Source: Taibaiella sp. (GTDB lineage: Bacteria > Bacteroidota > Bacteroidia > Chitinophagales > Chitinophagaceae). Taken from it: a stretch of 64,000 nt of DNA. The translations under genes and the position numbers were made by a program. This document shows, one piece after another, positions 36,863 to 44,818 of this stretch (its first letter is position 1; each line of letters starts with the position of its first letter). The stretch is taken from NCBI GenBank assembly GCA_019638495.1, contig JAHBTQ010000011.1:1-64000 (forward strand), given 5' to 3'. Under the pieces are notes generated by a model. That model searched no databases. It worked only from the letters and a program-made list of their open reading frames with translations, and was not told the DNA's origin.

Positions 36863-37483
36863 CTATTCCGCACGGGCGTATACTCGATAACTTATTTCAC
36901 CGCCTAGTCTTGTCACTTCATCAAAAGTAGCTTCCACTTCTTTAGTTTCTCCATTCCGGAGCGAAACGATTCGAGTTCTTTCATATGTGTTGCCATCTTG
37001 CATTACATTGAACGAGACGATTACGTTCCCGTCACCGCCCTGATTCTGGACAGTGCCGTAAATTGTAGCCCTCATTTTGATGTCCGATTTCGACTTGTCA
37101 GCCCTAGTTGTTAGAACTGCCGGCTTGGGCGAGTTAAGTTGAATTTTCATATTGGGTAGCGGGCCGTCGGCGCTGACAGAGTTCATCCACAGATACCCTA
37201 TCAAGCATACTACCGCTAGAATAAAAACAACAAAAAAGCCTTTACTACTTTTTCTTTCCGTCTTTGTTGAATTTGATTTCGAGGATAACGGTTCTGGGGG
37301 AGGTGTTTTGAATGTTGGAGGATTCAATTTCCCTTTCAGTTCATCAATATTGTCAGCCGTCGTCCAGTCTGTAATGCCACCGTGCCAGATAGGCGTATCT
37401 GCCGTAATCCCACGAGAAATAAGTTCTTCGGCACCGAAGGGTCCTTCTTGTTTCGATCCATTGTGTATATAGTACTTACTCAT
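36863..37483 (-). CDS. GYF_2 (DUF4339) membrane protein with C-terminal extracytoplasmic domain
   Basis: 206 residues. The N-terminal GYF_2 domain (~3-50: YYIHNGSKQEGPFGAEELISRG, PIWHGGITDWTTA) is a peptide/protein-binding module that would be cytosolic. A charged Pro/Ser-rich linker leads to one membrane segment (82-100) and then a C-terminal beta domain (~125-206: IYGTVQNQGGDGNVIVSFNV, GETKEVEATFDEV), FxLYD-like. It lies 64 bases before the CoiA-like gene on the same strand, but no shared function is evident. Confidence 0.75.
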   Translation of the reverse strand: MSKYYIHNGSKQEGPFGAEELISRGITADTPIWHGGITDWTTADNIDELKGKLNPPTFKTPPPEPLSSKSNSTKTERKSSKGFFVVFILAVVCLIGYLWMNSVSADGPLPNMKIQLNSPKPAVLTTRADKSKSDIKMRATIYGTVQNQGGDGNVIVSFNVMQDGNTYERTRIVSLRNGETKEVEATFDEVTRLGGEISYRVYARAE

Positions 37484-37748
37484 TTTCGATGTTGATATCT
37501 TTGGTCAAATTTAGAATTCTCGAATTAAAACCTTTCTTTGTCCAAAATTGTTACCGCTCCTCGCCATTTAGAATTAGTGTTTAAAATTATTGTGTAAGGC
37601 TTAGTCTCAGAATTCGTTGGCGTCTATGTACAGCCAACGTTGTCGATTTTATTTTTAAGTGGTTACAATTTGCAGCGTTTAAAGTAACCTGTCTAAACAT
37701 ATTTCTTTCTAGGGAAATCTGGTTTTTATTATCGAAATAATTTTGTAA

Positions 37749-37875
37749 CGGCTGCCCATTTGCCGCAAGTGTTTTTCACTTGTGCCGATTTCTTCGCGAG
37801 TCTTTTGACTCGCCAATCCACCCCCGCCTGGACGAAGGGTCCCCTTCGTCCACACCCACTGAAGCATCCCGCTTC
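37749..37875 (-). repeat. Array of five consecutive stem-loops
   Basis: Stem-loops at 37861-37875 (gaagc/gcttc), 37831-37850 (gacgaaggg/cccttcgtc), 37796-37813 (gcgagtc, 4-base loop, gactcgc), 37766-37782 (caagtg, 5-base loop, cacttg) and 37749-37765 (cggc/gccg). Except for the weak last one, the stems are perfect. The array could be a structured RNA or a dispersed chromosomal repeat; the strand is a guess, based on the G-rich side being minus. Confidence 0.55.
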
Positions 37876-38067
37876 CGTTTCGCCAAACCGCGCCCAAAAA
37901 TGTTGATATCTTCTCTGCCCGTTTTTTCGCCATCTCCCGCACCCACAGTAGCTTTGTGATATAAAGTAATGGAGGCCTTTGCGAACACTTTGCAGTTCTC
38001 TGAGTGCTTTGCGGTTAACACCTGTAAACCAAAAGCAGGAATAGCAAGCCGGGTAGAAGTTTTTAGC

Positions 38068-38083
38068 AATTTTCCGGAAAATT
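38068..38083. repeat. 16-bp palindrome with flanking direct repeats
   Basis: aattttccggaaaatt is a perfect palindrome. The 14-mer gaagtttttagcaa occurs at 38056-38069 and again at 38097-38110, so the palindrome lies between two direct repeats, a layout that slipped replication would produce. Confidence 0.5.
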
Positions 38084-38247
38084 TTAGCAGATTTTAGAAG
38101 TTTTTAGCAACGTTTAGAAATTAAATAAAAGGCGCATAATCAATACTGTAGCGCGTTTCAGCCAACAGAAAATTTCAGAAAAGCCGGAAAAACGAATTCT
38201 AGGTATAATATACCCTCCCCGGTCCTGCCGCCTTCCCACCCCGGGAG

Positions 38248-38580
38248 AAAACGGGAAGTAAGTGAGAAATAAGTGGGAGAAAAGTGGGAAGTGAATGGGA
38301 AGAAAGTGGGAAGTTTTGAACCTGAAAAGTCACACAATCCATTGCAAATCAACACCAATGTGAGCAAACCCCGAACGAGAAAATTATTTCAGTAAAAGTG
38401 GGAAGTTGCCTTCTTCGATAATAATCCTATAATCATAAAATCTTATAAATCCTAGTTCAGACAAACCCGCAAAAGTCGGAAGCAAATCGGAAGTAAGCAA
38501 AAATCCAACTCATTGATAATCAACAAAAACCCTTAAAAACTTCCGGTTGCACACCACACCGGAAAAACCGGAAGTGGCAG
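38248..38580. repeat. Purine-rich degenerate repeat (gggaagt-type)
   Basis: Many near-copies of gtgggaagt / cggaagtaag are scattered here, densest at 38250-38312, with others near 38398, 38476, 38490 and 38562. It is low complexity; no coding signal. Confidence 0.45.
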
Positions 38581-38604
38581 TCGCGGCCATATTAAGTACC
38601 TACA

Positions 38605-38847
38605 GTTGGTCATTGCGAGGAGCCTTCTGGCCTCCGGTTGCACACCCTACCGGAAATCGCCTGCCCGCCGCAGCCATAGCGAAGGAGGGGAAGTCCGACA
38701 CTCCGGTCAGCAGCAGAGCAGACCCTCATCGCGGCTTCGGCGGGGCTCAGCCTGACATTCTGTGTGGGATTTCGCCTCCCTCATAACGCGAGATTGCTTC
38801 GTCACGCCACACACACCAGCCACCGCGCGTTCCTCGCAATGACCAAC
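38605..38847. repeat. 243-bp element with 17-bp perfect terminal inverted repeats
   Basis: gttggtcattgcgagga (38605-38621) is exactly inverted at 38831-38847. Inside lies cgagattgcttcgtcacgcc. The combination of gtcattgcgagga ends with an internal gattgcttcgtc is a known type of dispersed repeat in many bacterial genomes. The short open frame inside (38547-38786) is not a real gene. Confidence 0.65.
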
Positions 38848-38924
38848 ATATTACCCACAACCCACAACCTACCTGTCACCACTCACGACTAGCGACTTAT
38901 CGCTACGACTTATGACTTTTTGCC

Positions 38925-38932
38925 TACATTTG
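38925..38932 (+). promoter_or_regulatory. Bacteroidota -7 box for metK
   Basis: TACATTTG matches TAnnTTTG exactly, 50 bases before the metK ATG. No TTG at standard distance and no SAM riboswitch was recognised in the leader. Confidence 0.55.
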
Positions 38933-38982
38933 CAGCCAACTCAAAAACAATATTGTTAATCCCAAAAATTACCGGATAGAAA

Positions 38983-40236
38983 ATGCCGTATTTATTCACA
39001 TCAGAATCAGTATCAGAAGGGCACCCCGATAAGGTGGCAGACCAGATATCAGACGCGCTTGTAGACAACTTCCTTGCGTGGGACCCTCAGTCTAAGATAG
39101 CTTGTGAAACCCTCGTAACTACAGGCCAGGTGGTACTGGCAGGAGAGGTGAAGTGCAATACCTATATAGACGTGCAGACGATAGCGCGCGAGGTGATAGC
39201 CCGCATAGGCTACACAAAGAGCGAGTATATGTTTGAAGCACACTCGTGCGGCGTGCTGAGCGCTATCCACGAGCAGAGTGCGGACATTAACCAGGGTGTG
39301 GAGCGCAAGAAGAAAGAAGACCAGGGCGCCGGCGACCAGGGTATGATGTTTGGCTACGCTACTAACGAAACCAGCAACTATATGCCACTGGCACTGGACC
39401 TGGCACACAACCTGCTGCTGGAGCTGAGCTCTATTCGCCGCGAGGGCAAGCAGATGAAGTATCTGCGTCCGGACGCTAAGAGCCAGGTGACGCTGGAATA
39501 TGACGACAACAACAAGCCTGTGCGCATAGACGCAATCGTTATCAGCACACAGCACGATGACTTTGCTGAGGAAAAAGCAATGCAGGAGCGCATTACGAAG
39601 GACGTAAAGGCGATATTGATACCGCGCATACTGAAGAGCTATCCGCAGTACAAGCACCTGTTTAACGACAAGATCAGCTACCACATCAACCCAACGGGCA
39701 AGTTTGTGATAGGTGGCCCACACGGCGATACGGGTCTTACTGGTCGCAAGATCATCGTAGATACTTACGGTGGCAAGGGTGCACACGGTGGTGGTGCATT
39801 CAGCGGTAAGGATCCGAGCAAGGTGGACCGCTCTGCGGCATACGCTACACGCCACATAGCCAAAAACCTGGTGGCTGCGGGTGTGTGTGACGAGGTATTG
39901 GTGCAGGTATCGTACGCGATAGGCGTGGCGAAGCCAATGGGCCTGTATGTAAACACATACGGCACTGCAAAAGTGGACATGACAGACGGCCAGATAGCTA
40001 AGATACTGGAAGGCGTGTTTGACATGCGTCCATACTTCATAGAGGAGCGCCTGAAGCTGCGCCAGCCTATGTATAGCGAGTGTGCTGCTTATGGTCACAT
40101 GGGCCGCGTACCGGTAACCGTAAACAAAACCTTTAAGAGTGCAGACGGCAAGGAGAAGAAGGTGAAGGTGGAACTCTTTACCTGGGAGAAACTGGACTAT
40201 GTGCCAAAGGTGAAGAAGGCGTTTAAATTAAAATAA
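38983..40236 (+). CDS. metK: S-adenosylmethionine synthetase
   Basis: Makes S-adenosylmethionine from methionine and ATP; cytoplasmic homotetramer in the family. 417 residues. Seen: FTSESVSEGHPDKVADQISDA at the N-terminus, the GAGDQGMMFGYA ATP-binding motif, and the GGGAFSGKDPSKVDRSAAYA P-loop-like segment. Both metal/phosphate motifs are intact and the length is slightly above the bacterial norm. Codon use is that of the core genome. Followed directly by a strong terminator. Confidence 0.98.
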   Translation: MPYLFTSESVSEGHPDKVADQISDALVDNFLAWDPQSKIACETLVTTGQVVLAGEVKCNTYIDVQTIAREVIARIGYTKSEYMFEAHSCGVLSAIHEQSADINQGVERKKKEDQGAGDQGMMFGYATNETSNYMPLALDLAHNLLLELSSIRREGKQMKYLRPDAKSQVTLEYDDNNKPVRIDAIVISTQHDDFAEEKAMQERITKDVKAILIPRILKSYPQYKHLFNDKISYHINPTGKFVIGGPHGDTGLTGRKIIVDTYGGKGAHGGGAFSGKDPSKVDRSAAYATRHIAKNLVAAGVCDEVLVQVSYAIGVAKPMGLYVNTYGTAKVDMTDGQIAKILEGVFDMRPYFIEERLKLRQPMYSECAAYGHMGRVPVTVNKTFKSADGKEKKVKVELFTWEKLDYVPKVKKAFKLK

Positions 40237-40280
40237 TTCGACAATTTGCCAATTCGGCAATTCGACAATTGAGGAATGAA
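40234..40280. repeat. 8-bp-period GRCAATTY array, copy 3
   Basis: gacaattt, gccaattc, ggcaattc, gacaattg and decaying units fill the gap between the metK stop and its terminator. An inverted partner lies at 40365-40402. Confidence 0.65.
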
Positions 40281-40289
40281 ATAATGATT

Positions 40290-40321
40290 GAGCCGCTCTG
40301 ATGAGCGGCTCATTTTTTTTT
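40290..40321 (+). terminator. Terminator of metK
   Basis: A 9-bp perfect stem (gagccgctc / gagcggctc), 4-base loop and a run of nine T. Confidence 0.88.
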
Positions 40322-40329
40322 GCATAGGG

Positions 40330-40366
40330 TGCAAAAACAACAATGCCCCACAAAATGCGGGGCATT
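40330..40366 (-). terminator. Terminator of mdh
   Basis: Read on the minus strand, an 8-bp stem (aatgcccc / ggggcatt, 40342-40366) is followed by gttgtttttgc, a T-rich tail. Convergent with the metK terminator. Confidence 0.75.
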
Positions 40367-40402
40367 GCCGAATTATCAAATTGTCGAATTGTCGAATTGA
40401 CT
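40365..40402. repeat. 8-bp-period GRCAATTY array, copy 4 (inverted)
   Basis: Units gccgaatt, atcaaatt, gtcgaatt, gtcgaatt form the inverted partner of copy 3, directly beside the mdh stop codon. Confidence 0.65.
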
Positions 40403-41336
40403 AAGCTACCAGCGTATCCAGCACTGAGTTCATGTTGCGGACAGCTTCTGCTGATTTGTTGAAGGCGGCCTGCTCTTCTTCGTTCAGCTTGAAGTCGATG
40501 ATCTGCTCCCAGCCGTCGCGGCCCACTACCACAGGCACGCCCATGCAGATGTCGTTCTGGCCATACTCGCCATTCAGGCTCACGCAGCAAGGGAATACTT
40601 TCTTCTGGTTGCGCACGATGCTCTCAACGAGCTCTGCTCCCGCAGCACCCGGTGCATACCATGCTGATGTGCCCAGCAGCTTAGTGAGGGTAGCGCCACC
40701 CACCATAGTGTCGGCAGCTACTTTCTTCAGTGTGTCTTCGCTGAGCAGGTTGCTAACGGGTGTACCGTTGAGCGTAGCGAGGCGCGTAAGCGGGATCATG
40801 GTAGTGTCTCCGTGACCGCCGATAACTACTGCCTGCAGGTCGTTCTGAGAGCAGTTGAGCTCCATCTGGAGGTAGGTCTTGAAGCGTGCGCTGTCCAGGA
40901 TGCCGCCCATGCCTATGATGCGGTTCTTAGGAAGGCCTGTAGCCTTGAGCGCCAGGTAGGTCATAGTGTCCATAGGGTTAGAGATAACCACTATGATGGC
41001 GTTTGGAGAGTATTCCAGTGCGTTCTTGCACACAGTCTCAACGATCTTAGCGTTAGTGCCGATAAGCTCTTCGCGCGTCATACCCGGCTTGCGCGGAATG
41101 CCTGAAGTGATCACCACTACGTCGCTACCTGCAGTAGCTGCATAGTCGTTGGTAACACCCTTCACACGTGTGTCGAAACCACAAAGTGAAGAAGTCTGGT
41201 TGATGTCAAGGGCTTTACCTTCTGCGAAGCCTTCTTTAATGTCAAGGATCACCAGTTCTTCTGCCAGTTCCCTGCGGGCGATGTTGTCTGCACAAGTAGC
41301 GCCTACTGCACCGGCGCCTACTACCGTAATTTTCAT
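40401..41336 (-). CDS. mdh: Malate dehydrogenase
   Basis: NAD-dependent oxidation of malate to oxaloacetate in the TCA cycle. 311 residues, LDH-like type. Seen: the dinucleotide loop VGAGAVGATCADNIA, the Asp for NAD ribose (LVILDIKEG), the substrate loop SGIPRKPGMTREEL with its arginines (arginine where LDH has glutamine, so MDH), and the catalytic His in GGHGDTTMIPL. Full length; its promoter uses a TTG from the neighbouring repeat array. Confidence 0.95.
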   Translation of the reverse strand: MKITVVGAGAVGATCADNIARRELAEELVILDIKEGFAEGKALDINQTSSLCGFDTRVKGVTNDYAATAGSDVVVITSGIPRKPGMTREELIGTNAKIVETVCKNALEYSPNAIIVVISNPMDTMTYLALKATGLPKNRIIGMGGILDSARFKTYLQMELNCSQNDLQAVVIGGHGDTTMIPLTRLATLNGTPVSNLLSEDTLKKVAADTMVGGATLTKLLGTSAWYAPGAAGAELVESIVRNQKKVFPCCVSLNGEYGQNDICMGVPVVVGRDGWEQIIDFKLNEEEQAAFNKSAEAVRNMNSVLDTLVA

Positions 41337-41375
41337 CTAAGAGATTTTTATATAGTTATTGAATGATTCGGAGTG

Positions 41376-41404
41376 CAAAGGTACGGAATGTGACAATTCG
41401 ACAA
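41376..41404 (-). promoter_or_regulatory. Promoter of mdh
   Basis: On the minus strand TTG (41404-41402), an 18-base spacer and TACCTTTG (41383-41376) match the consensus. The TTG is one unit of the neighbouring 8-bp-period array. Confidence 0.6.
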
Positions 41405-41500
41405 TTTGACAATTCGGCAATGAGGTAATTCGGCAATTCGGCAACCTGCCTGCCGGCAGGCAGGTTTGACAATTCGACAATTTGGGGATTGGCGATTAGG
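41390..41500. repeat. 8-bp-period GRCAATTY array, copy 5, split by a palindrome
   Basis: About eleven units (gacaattc, gacaattt, ggcaattc...) lie on both sides of a 22-bp perfect palindrome (41444-41465, core cctgccggcagg). The longest array of the window. Confidence 0.7.
41444..41465. repeat. 22-bp CCTGCC/GGCAGG palindrome
   Basis: A perfect palindrome around cctgccggcagg. A shortened copy lies at 41597-41613, and two related ones are at 49512-49575, so this is a dispersed REP-type palindrome. Confidence 0.65.
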
Positions 41501-41620
41501 CAATGTGCAGAATGTGGTAAATGTGGCAATGTGATGATGGGGGAGATGGAGGGGATTGGGGAGAATGTTGCCTCTCTTCAGCAGGACTTACGACCCTGCT
41601 GCCGGCAGGCAGGTTATGAA

Positions 41621-43381
41621 TTACGACGGCACATGGATAACGACCAATGTGCCCTTGCCGGGGGCGGAGTCTATGTCTATGGTGGCGGAGATGAGGGAGA
41701 GGCGGGCCTGCATGTTTTTAAGGCCCAGGCCGGCTGCACTTTTTGATGGGTCAAAGCCGCGTCCATTGTCCTCAATGGTCACAGATAGGCCGGTCTCGTC
41801 CTTGTCTATCTGCACGGATAGGGTAGTGGCGGCGGCGTGTTTTATGACGTTGTTCACACATTCCTGTATTACCCGGTAGAGAATGGTTTCTATCTCTTCG
41901 CGCAGTGGAGCGTCGAGGCCGTTTGTTTCCAGGGTCACTGAGATGGTCTTTTCATCCAGCCGGGCCAGCATCTCGCCTACGGCGGCAGCAAAGCCCCGGC
42001 GCATGAGGGCCATGGGCATCATCTGGTGAGAGAGGGTGCGCAGCTCGTCATAACTCTCAGATACCAGCCCGGAGATGCGGGCGGCCTGTGGGTCGGTTGT
42101 GGGGTCTATCTCGCGGGACTTAAAGAAGCCGCCAAGATTAAGCAAGGTGGCAGAGAGTAGCTGGCCCACACCATCGTGCAGGTCGGCGGCTATGCGTTTG
42201 CGTTCGCGCTCCTCGGCTACCAGCACCTCGCGGGTGGTGATGGCTTGCTGCCGGGCTATCTCCTCGCGCAGGGCGGCCTGGGCCAACAGGCGGCGGCGGT
42301 TATAGAACTGGTAGCCTATGACCACAAAGGTCACAAACAGCGTAATCGATATACCCAGCAAGATATTTCGCTGGCGCAGCTTGAGGTCCTGGATGGTGGA
42401 GCGCTGGGCCAGGTCGCGGATCTGCTGCTCCTTTTTCTCTGCCTGGTATTTGGCATTTACCTCGGCAAGCTGTTTGGACTTTGACTCGTTATAGACAGAG
42501 TCGTTAACCTCCATATAGCGCTTGTGGTAGGCCAGGGCTTTAGCATAGTTGCCCCGGCGCTCCATAAGGTGGGACAGGTACATGTAGCTATACGCTTCCA
42601 GGTCTTTGTAGCCTATCTCCCGCGCCAGGTCGCCAGCTTTCTGCACATAGTGCATGCAACTGTCGGCACGGTGCAGGCTGTCGTAGGTTTCGCCGATGTT
42701 GATGTAAGCCATGGCGAGGTCAATCTTTTTGCCGGCCTGCAGCTTAAGCGACAGGGCTTCGAGCTGATTTTTGAGGGCCAGCGCCGGGAGATGCTTCCGG
42801 GCATAGATGCCGGCAATGTTCTCAAGGCTGTAGGCGCGGCCAATTGTCAGGTGGGGTGGATTGCTGGCCAGTGACAGCTCGTAGCAGGCCAGGGCAGAGT
42901 CCAGCTTATTGGCGCGTTCGTATTCTATGCCCAGTCGGTTATATCCGTCGGCTATTGTGCTGTCGGCATGCAGTTCCTTTGCAATTTTCAGGCCCTTGCG
43001 CAGGTAGTCGGCACTTATGCGGGCATATTTATTCTTGCTATAAATCTGGGCTACCAGGTAGTATAGATATGCGAGCTCAATAGTAGCTGGTTTCTTCTCT
43101 GCCTCGCGCGCCAGGGAAATAAGCATGGTTGATGCTTTTTCGGTTTTCCCATGCAGGAAGAGGTAGTCGGCATGCCGGCGGCGGGCGTTTATCTCTGCAC
43201 CTATATTGCCCATTCGCCGGGCGAGTGCAGCAGCGCTGTCCGCATGAATGTTAATGGAGTCTGAACTGTTGTCATAGTCAGCTGAGACCTGCGCTACTAG
43301 TTGCGCAAGTTTTTTGTCATCTGCCTGTGCCAGGCATATGTTGCTGACCAGCAGTGATATTACAAGGAGTAGGTATCTCAT
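41621..43381 (-). CDS. TPR-containing sensor histidine kinase (HisKA_3)
   Basis: 586 residues. Signal peptide (LLLVISLLVSNICLAQ), periplasmic TPR-like helices (~60-300), a coiled coil, one membrane segment (340-358), then HisKA_3 with the phospho-accepting His402 in ADLHDGVGQ, and an HATPase domain (NVIKHAA N-box, DNGRGFDP G1, LGLKNMQAR G2). This is the NarX/DesK-like kinase class, normally paired with a LuxR-type response regulator, but none lies next to it. The start 43381 (MRYLLLVISL) is chosen because it gives the signal peptide; the frame's earlier opening to 43498 runs into hemL. Divergent from hemL. Confidence 0.9.
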   Translation of the reverse strand: MRYLLLVISLLVSNICLAQADDKKLAQLVAQVSADYDNSSDSINIHADSAAALARRMGNIGAEINARRRHADYLFLHGKTEKASTMLISLAREAEKKPATIELAYLYYLVAQIYSKNKYARISADYLRKGLKIAKELHADSTIADGYNRLGIEYERANKLDSALACYELSLASNPPHLTIGRAYSLENIAGIYARKHLPALALKNQLEALSLKLQAGKKIDLAMAYINIGETYDSLHRADSCMHYVQKAGDLAREIGYKDLEAYSYMYLSHLMERRGNYAKALAYHKRYMEVNDSVYNESKSKQLAEVNAKYQAEKKEQQIRDLAQRSTIQDLKLRQRNILLGISITLFVTFVVIGYQFYNRRRLLAQAALREEIARQQAITTREVLVAEERERKRIAADLHDGVGQLLSATLLNLGGFFKSREIDPTTDPQAARISGLVSESYDELRTLSHQMMPMALMRRGFAAAVGEMLARLDEKTISVTLETNGLDAPLREEIETILYRVIQECVNNVIKHAAATTLSVQIDKDETGLSVTIEDNGRGFDPSKSAAGLGLKNMQARLSLISATIDIDSAPGKGTLVVIHVPS

Positions 43382-43418
43382 TGAGCGTACCTCAAGATAC
43401 GAAAAGTGGCAAAACCTG

Positions 43419-43426
43419 TACATTTG
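43419..43426 (+). promoter_or_regulatory. Bacteroidota -7 box for hemL
   Basis: TACATTTG matches TAnnTTTG exactly. The expected transcript start (~43431) excludes the earlier ATG at 43406 and leaves 43439 or 43454 as hemL starts. Confidence 0.55.
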
Positions 43427-43453
43427 CGGGCCTGCCCAATGCAGCGAACTGAT

Positions 43454-44743
43454 ATGATGAACAACAGCCGAAGCCATGAACTTTTTGAACGTGCTCAATT
43501 GACAATACCAGGTGGTGTGAACTCTCCCGTACGTGCTTTTAAAAGCGTAGGCGGAACACCTTTATTCATGACCCATGCCAAGGGCGCGTATATGTATGAT
43601 GCCGATGGCAACCGGTATATAGACTATATCAACTCGTGGGGGCCTATGATAATGGGTCATGCGTGGGATGCTGTTGTAAGTGCTATACAGGAGCGGGCGG
43701 CATTTTCGACGTCTTTCGGCGCGCCTACAGAGCTGGAAATAGAAATGGCCGAGCTGATAACCAGCATGGCGCCAAACATAGATATGGTGCGTATGGTGAG
43801 CAGCGGCACTGAGGCGTGTATGAGTGCACTGAGGCTGGCGCGTGGCTACACGGGCAGGAATAAGTTCATCAAGTTTGAGGGTTGCTACCATGGCCATGCA
43901 GATGCCTTCCTGGTGAAGGCGGGCAGCGGATTGGCCACGTTCAATATTCAAACGGTGCCGGGCGTAACTGCAGGTGCATCTATGGATACGCTAACGGCTC
44001 CTTATAACGACCTTTTGGCTGTAAAGCAACTTACGCATGATAACAAGGGTGAGATTGCGGCCATCATCATAGAGCCGGTGGCGGGCAACATGGGTTGTAT
44101 CGTGCCGCAGCCGGGTTTCCTGGAGGGGCTACGTGCATTGTGTGATGAAGAGGGAATACTGCTGATTTTTGATGAGGTGATGACCGGCTTCCGCCTGGCG
44201 GCGGGTGGCGCGCAGGAGCGCCTGGGTATAAATGCCGACCTGGTGACCTATGGCAAGGTAATAGGTGGAGGCATGCCGGTGGGGGCTTTTGGCGGTCGCC
44301 AGGACATCATGGAAAGGATAGCGCCCCTGGGTAATGTGTACCAGGCCGGTACGCTGAGCGGTAACCCGATTGCCATGATAGCCGGCTACACCATGCTGAA
44401 GACACTGCGCAATAATCCCGGTATATACGAGGCGCTGGACAACACTACTAAGGCAATACATATAGGTATGGAAGACGCCCTGAAAGCTAGCGGCCGTCCC
44501 TTTGTGATAAACAGGTTCGGATCGATGATAAGCGTGCATTTCAGCGAAAAACCGGTAAATAACTTTGCCGACGCGGCGGCTGCCGACAATGCGACGTTCA
44601 ACAAATTCTTCCACCTGATGCTGAATAAGGGCATTTATCTGCCACCATCGGCCTTTGAGACGTGGTTTGTGAGCCATGCCATCAGCGCGGCAGATGTGGA
44701 GGCTACCTTGCTGGCGGCACGGGAAAGCCTTGCAGTACTGTAA
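43454..44743 (+). CDS. hemL: Glutamate-1-semialdehyde 2,1-aminomutase
   Basis: PLP enzyme that makes 5-aminolevulinate from glutamate-1-semialdehyde in C5 haem synthesis. 430 residues, normal. It begins NNSRSHELFERAQLTIPGGVNSPVRAF. Seen: SSGTEACMSALRLARG, YHGHADAFLVKAGSG, the cofactor Asp in IFDEVMTGFR, and the PLP Lys268 in TYGKVIGGGMPVGAFGGR. The ATG at 43454 is chosen from the promoter position and the usual family start; 43439 is possible. No other hem gene in the window. Confidence 0.96.
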   Translation: MMNNSRSHELFERAQLTIPGGVNSPVRAFKSVGGTPLFMTHAKGAYMYDADGNRYIDYINSWGPMIMGHAWDAVVSAIQERAAFSTSFGAPTELEIEMAELITSMAPNIDMVRMVSSGTEACMSALRLARGYTGRNKFIKFEGCYHGHADAFLVKAGSGLATFNIQTVPGVTAGASMDTLTAPYNDLLAVKQLTHDNKGEIAAIIIEPVAGNMGCIVPQPGFLEGLRALCDEEGILLIFDEVMTGFRLAAGGAQERLGINADLVTYGKVIGGGMPVGAFGGRQDIMERIAPLGNVYQAGTLSGNPIAMIAGYTMLKTLRNNPGIYEALDNTTKAIHIGMEDALKASGRPFVINRFGSMISVHFSEKPVNNFADAAAADNATFNKFFHLMLNKGIYLPPSAFETWFVSHAISAADVEATLLAARESLAVL

Positions 44744-44770
44744 ACTATGCATTATACATGTATTAACTGA

Positions 44771-44801
44771 TTTGAATTCCGTTCAATTATTGCTACTTTT
44801 G
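44771..44801 (+). promoter_or_regulatory. Consensus Bacteroidota promoter for the barrel gene at 44819
   Basis: TTTG (44771-44774), a 19-base spacer and TACTTTTG (44794-44801) match TTTG-N19-TAnnTTTG exactly, 17 bases before the ATG. Confidence 0.75.
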
Positions 44802-44818
44802 CCCCTAATTCACCAGAT

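Larger units (their letters stand above)
37484..38982. other. 1.5-kb gene-free, repeat-rich region
   Basis: No credible gene. Bases 37484-37748 show nothing recognisable. A five-hairpin array (37749-37875), a half-copy of the ctttgcggttaac repeat (~37970-38025), a 16-bp palindrome with short direct repeats (~38056-38110), purine-rich gggaagt repeats (~38248-38580), and an inverted-repeat element (38605-38847) follow. The metK promoter ends the region. It separates the accessory island from core genes. Confidence 0.7.

Noticed and set aside
37709..38069. Minus-strand frames of 77 and 97 codons in the repeat-rich gap
   Set aside because: They are made of the five-hairpin array, and their translations only mirror the repeat (GLASQ, RGWIGES); no start signals.
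38547..38786. 79-codon plus-strand frame before metK
   Set aside because: Lies mostly within the inverted-repeat element at 38605-38847.
38933..38982. SAM riboswitch in the metK leader
   Set aside because: The 50 bases between the -7 box and the ATG are too short and show no such fold.
39049..40098. Long antisense frame over metK (349 codons)
   Set aside because: A reading-frame shadow of a highly conserved, GC-biased gene; the sense product has every family motif.
43382..43498. N-terminal extension of the histidine kinase to 43498
   Set aside because: It runs into the hemL coding region and lacks the signal peptide, which begins at 43381.
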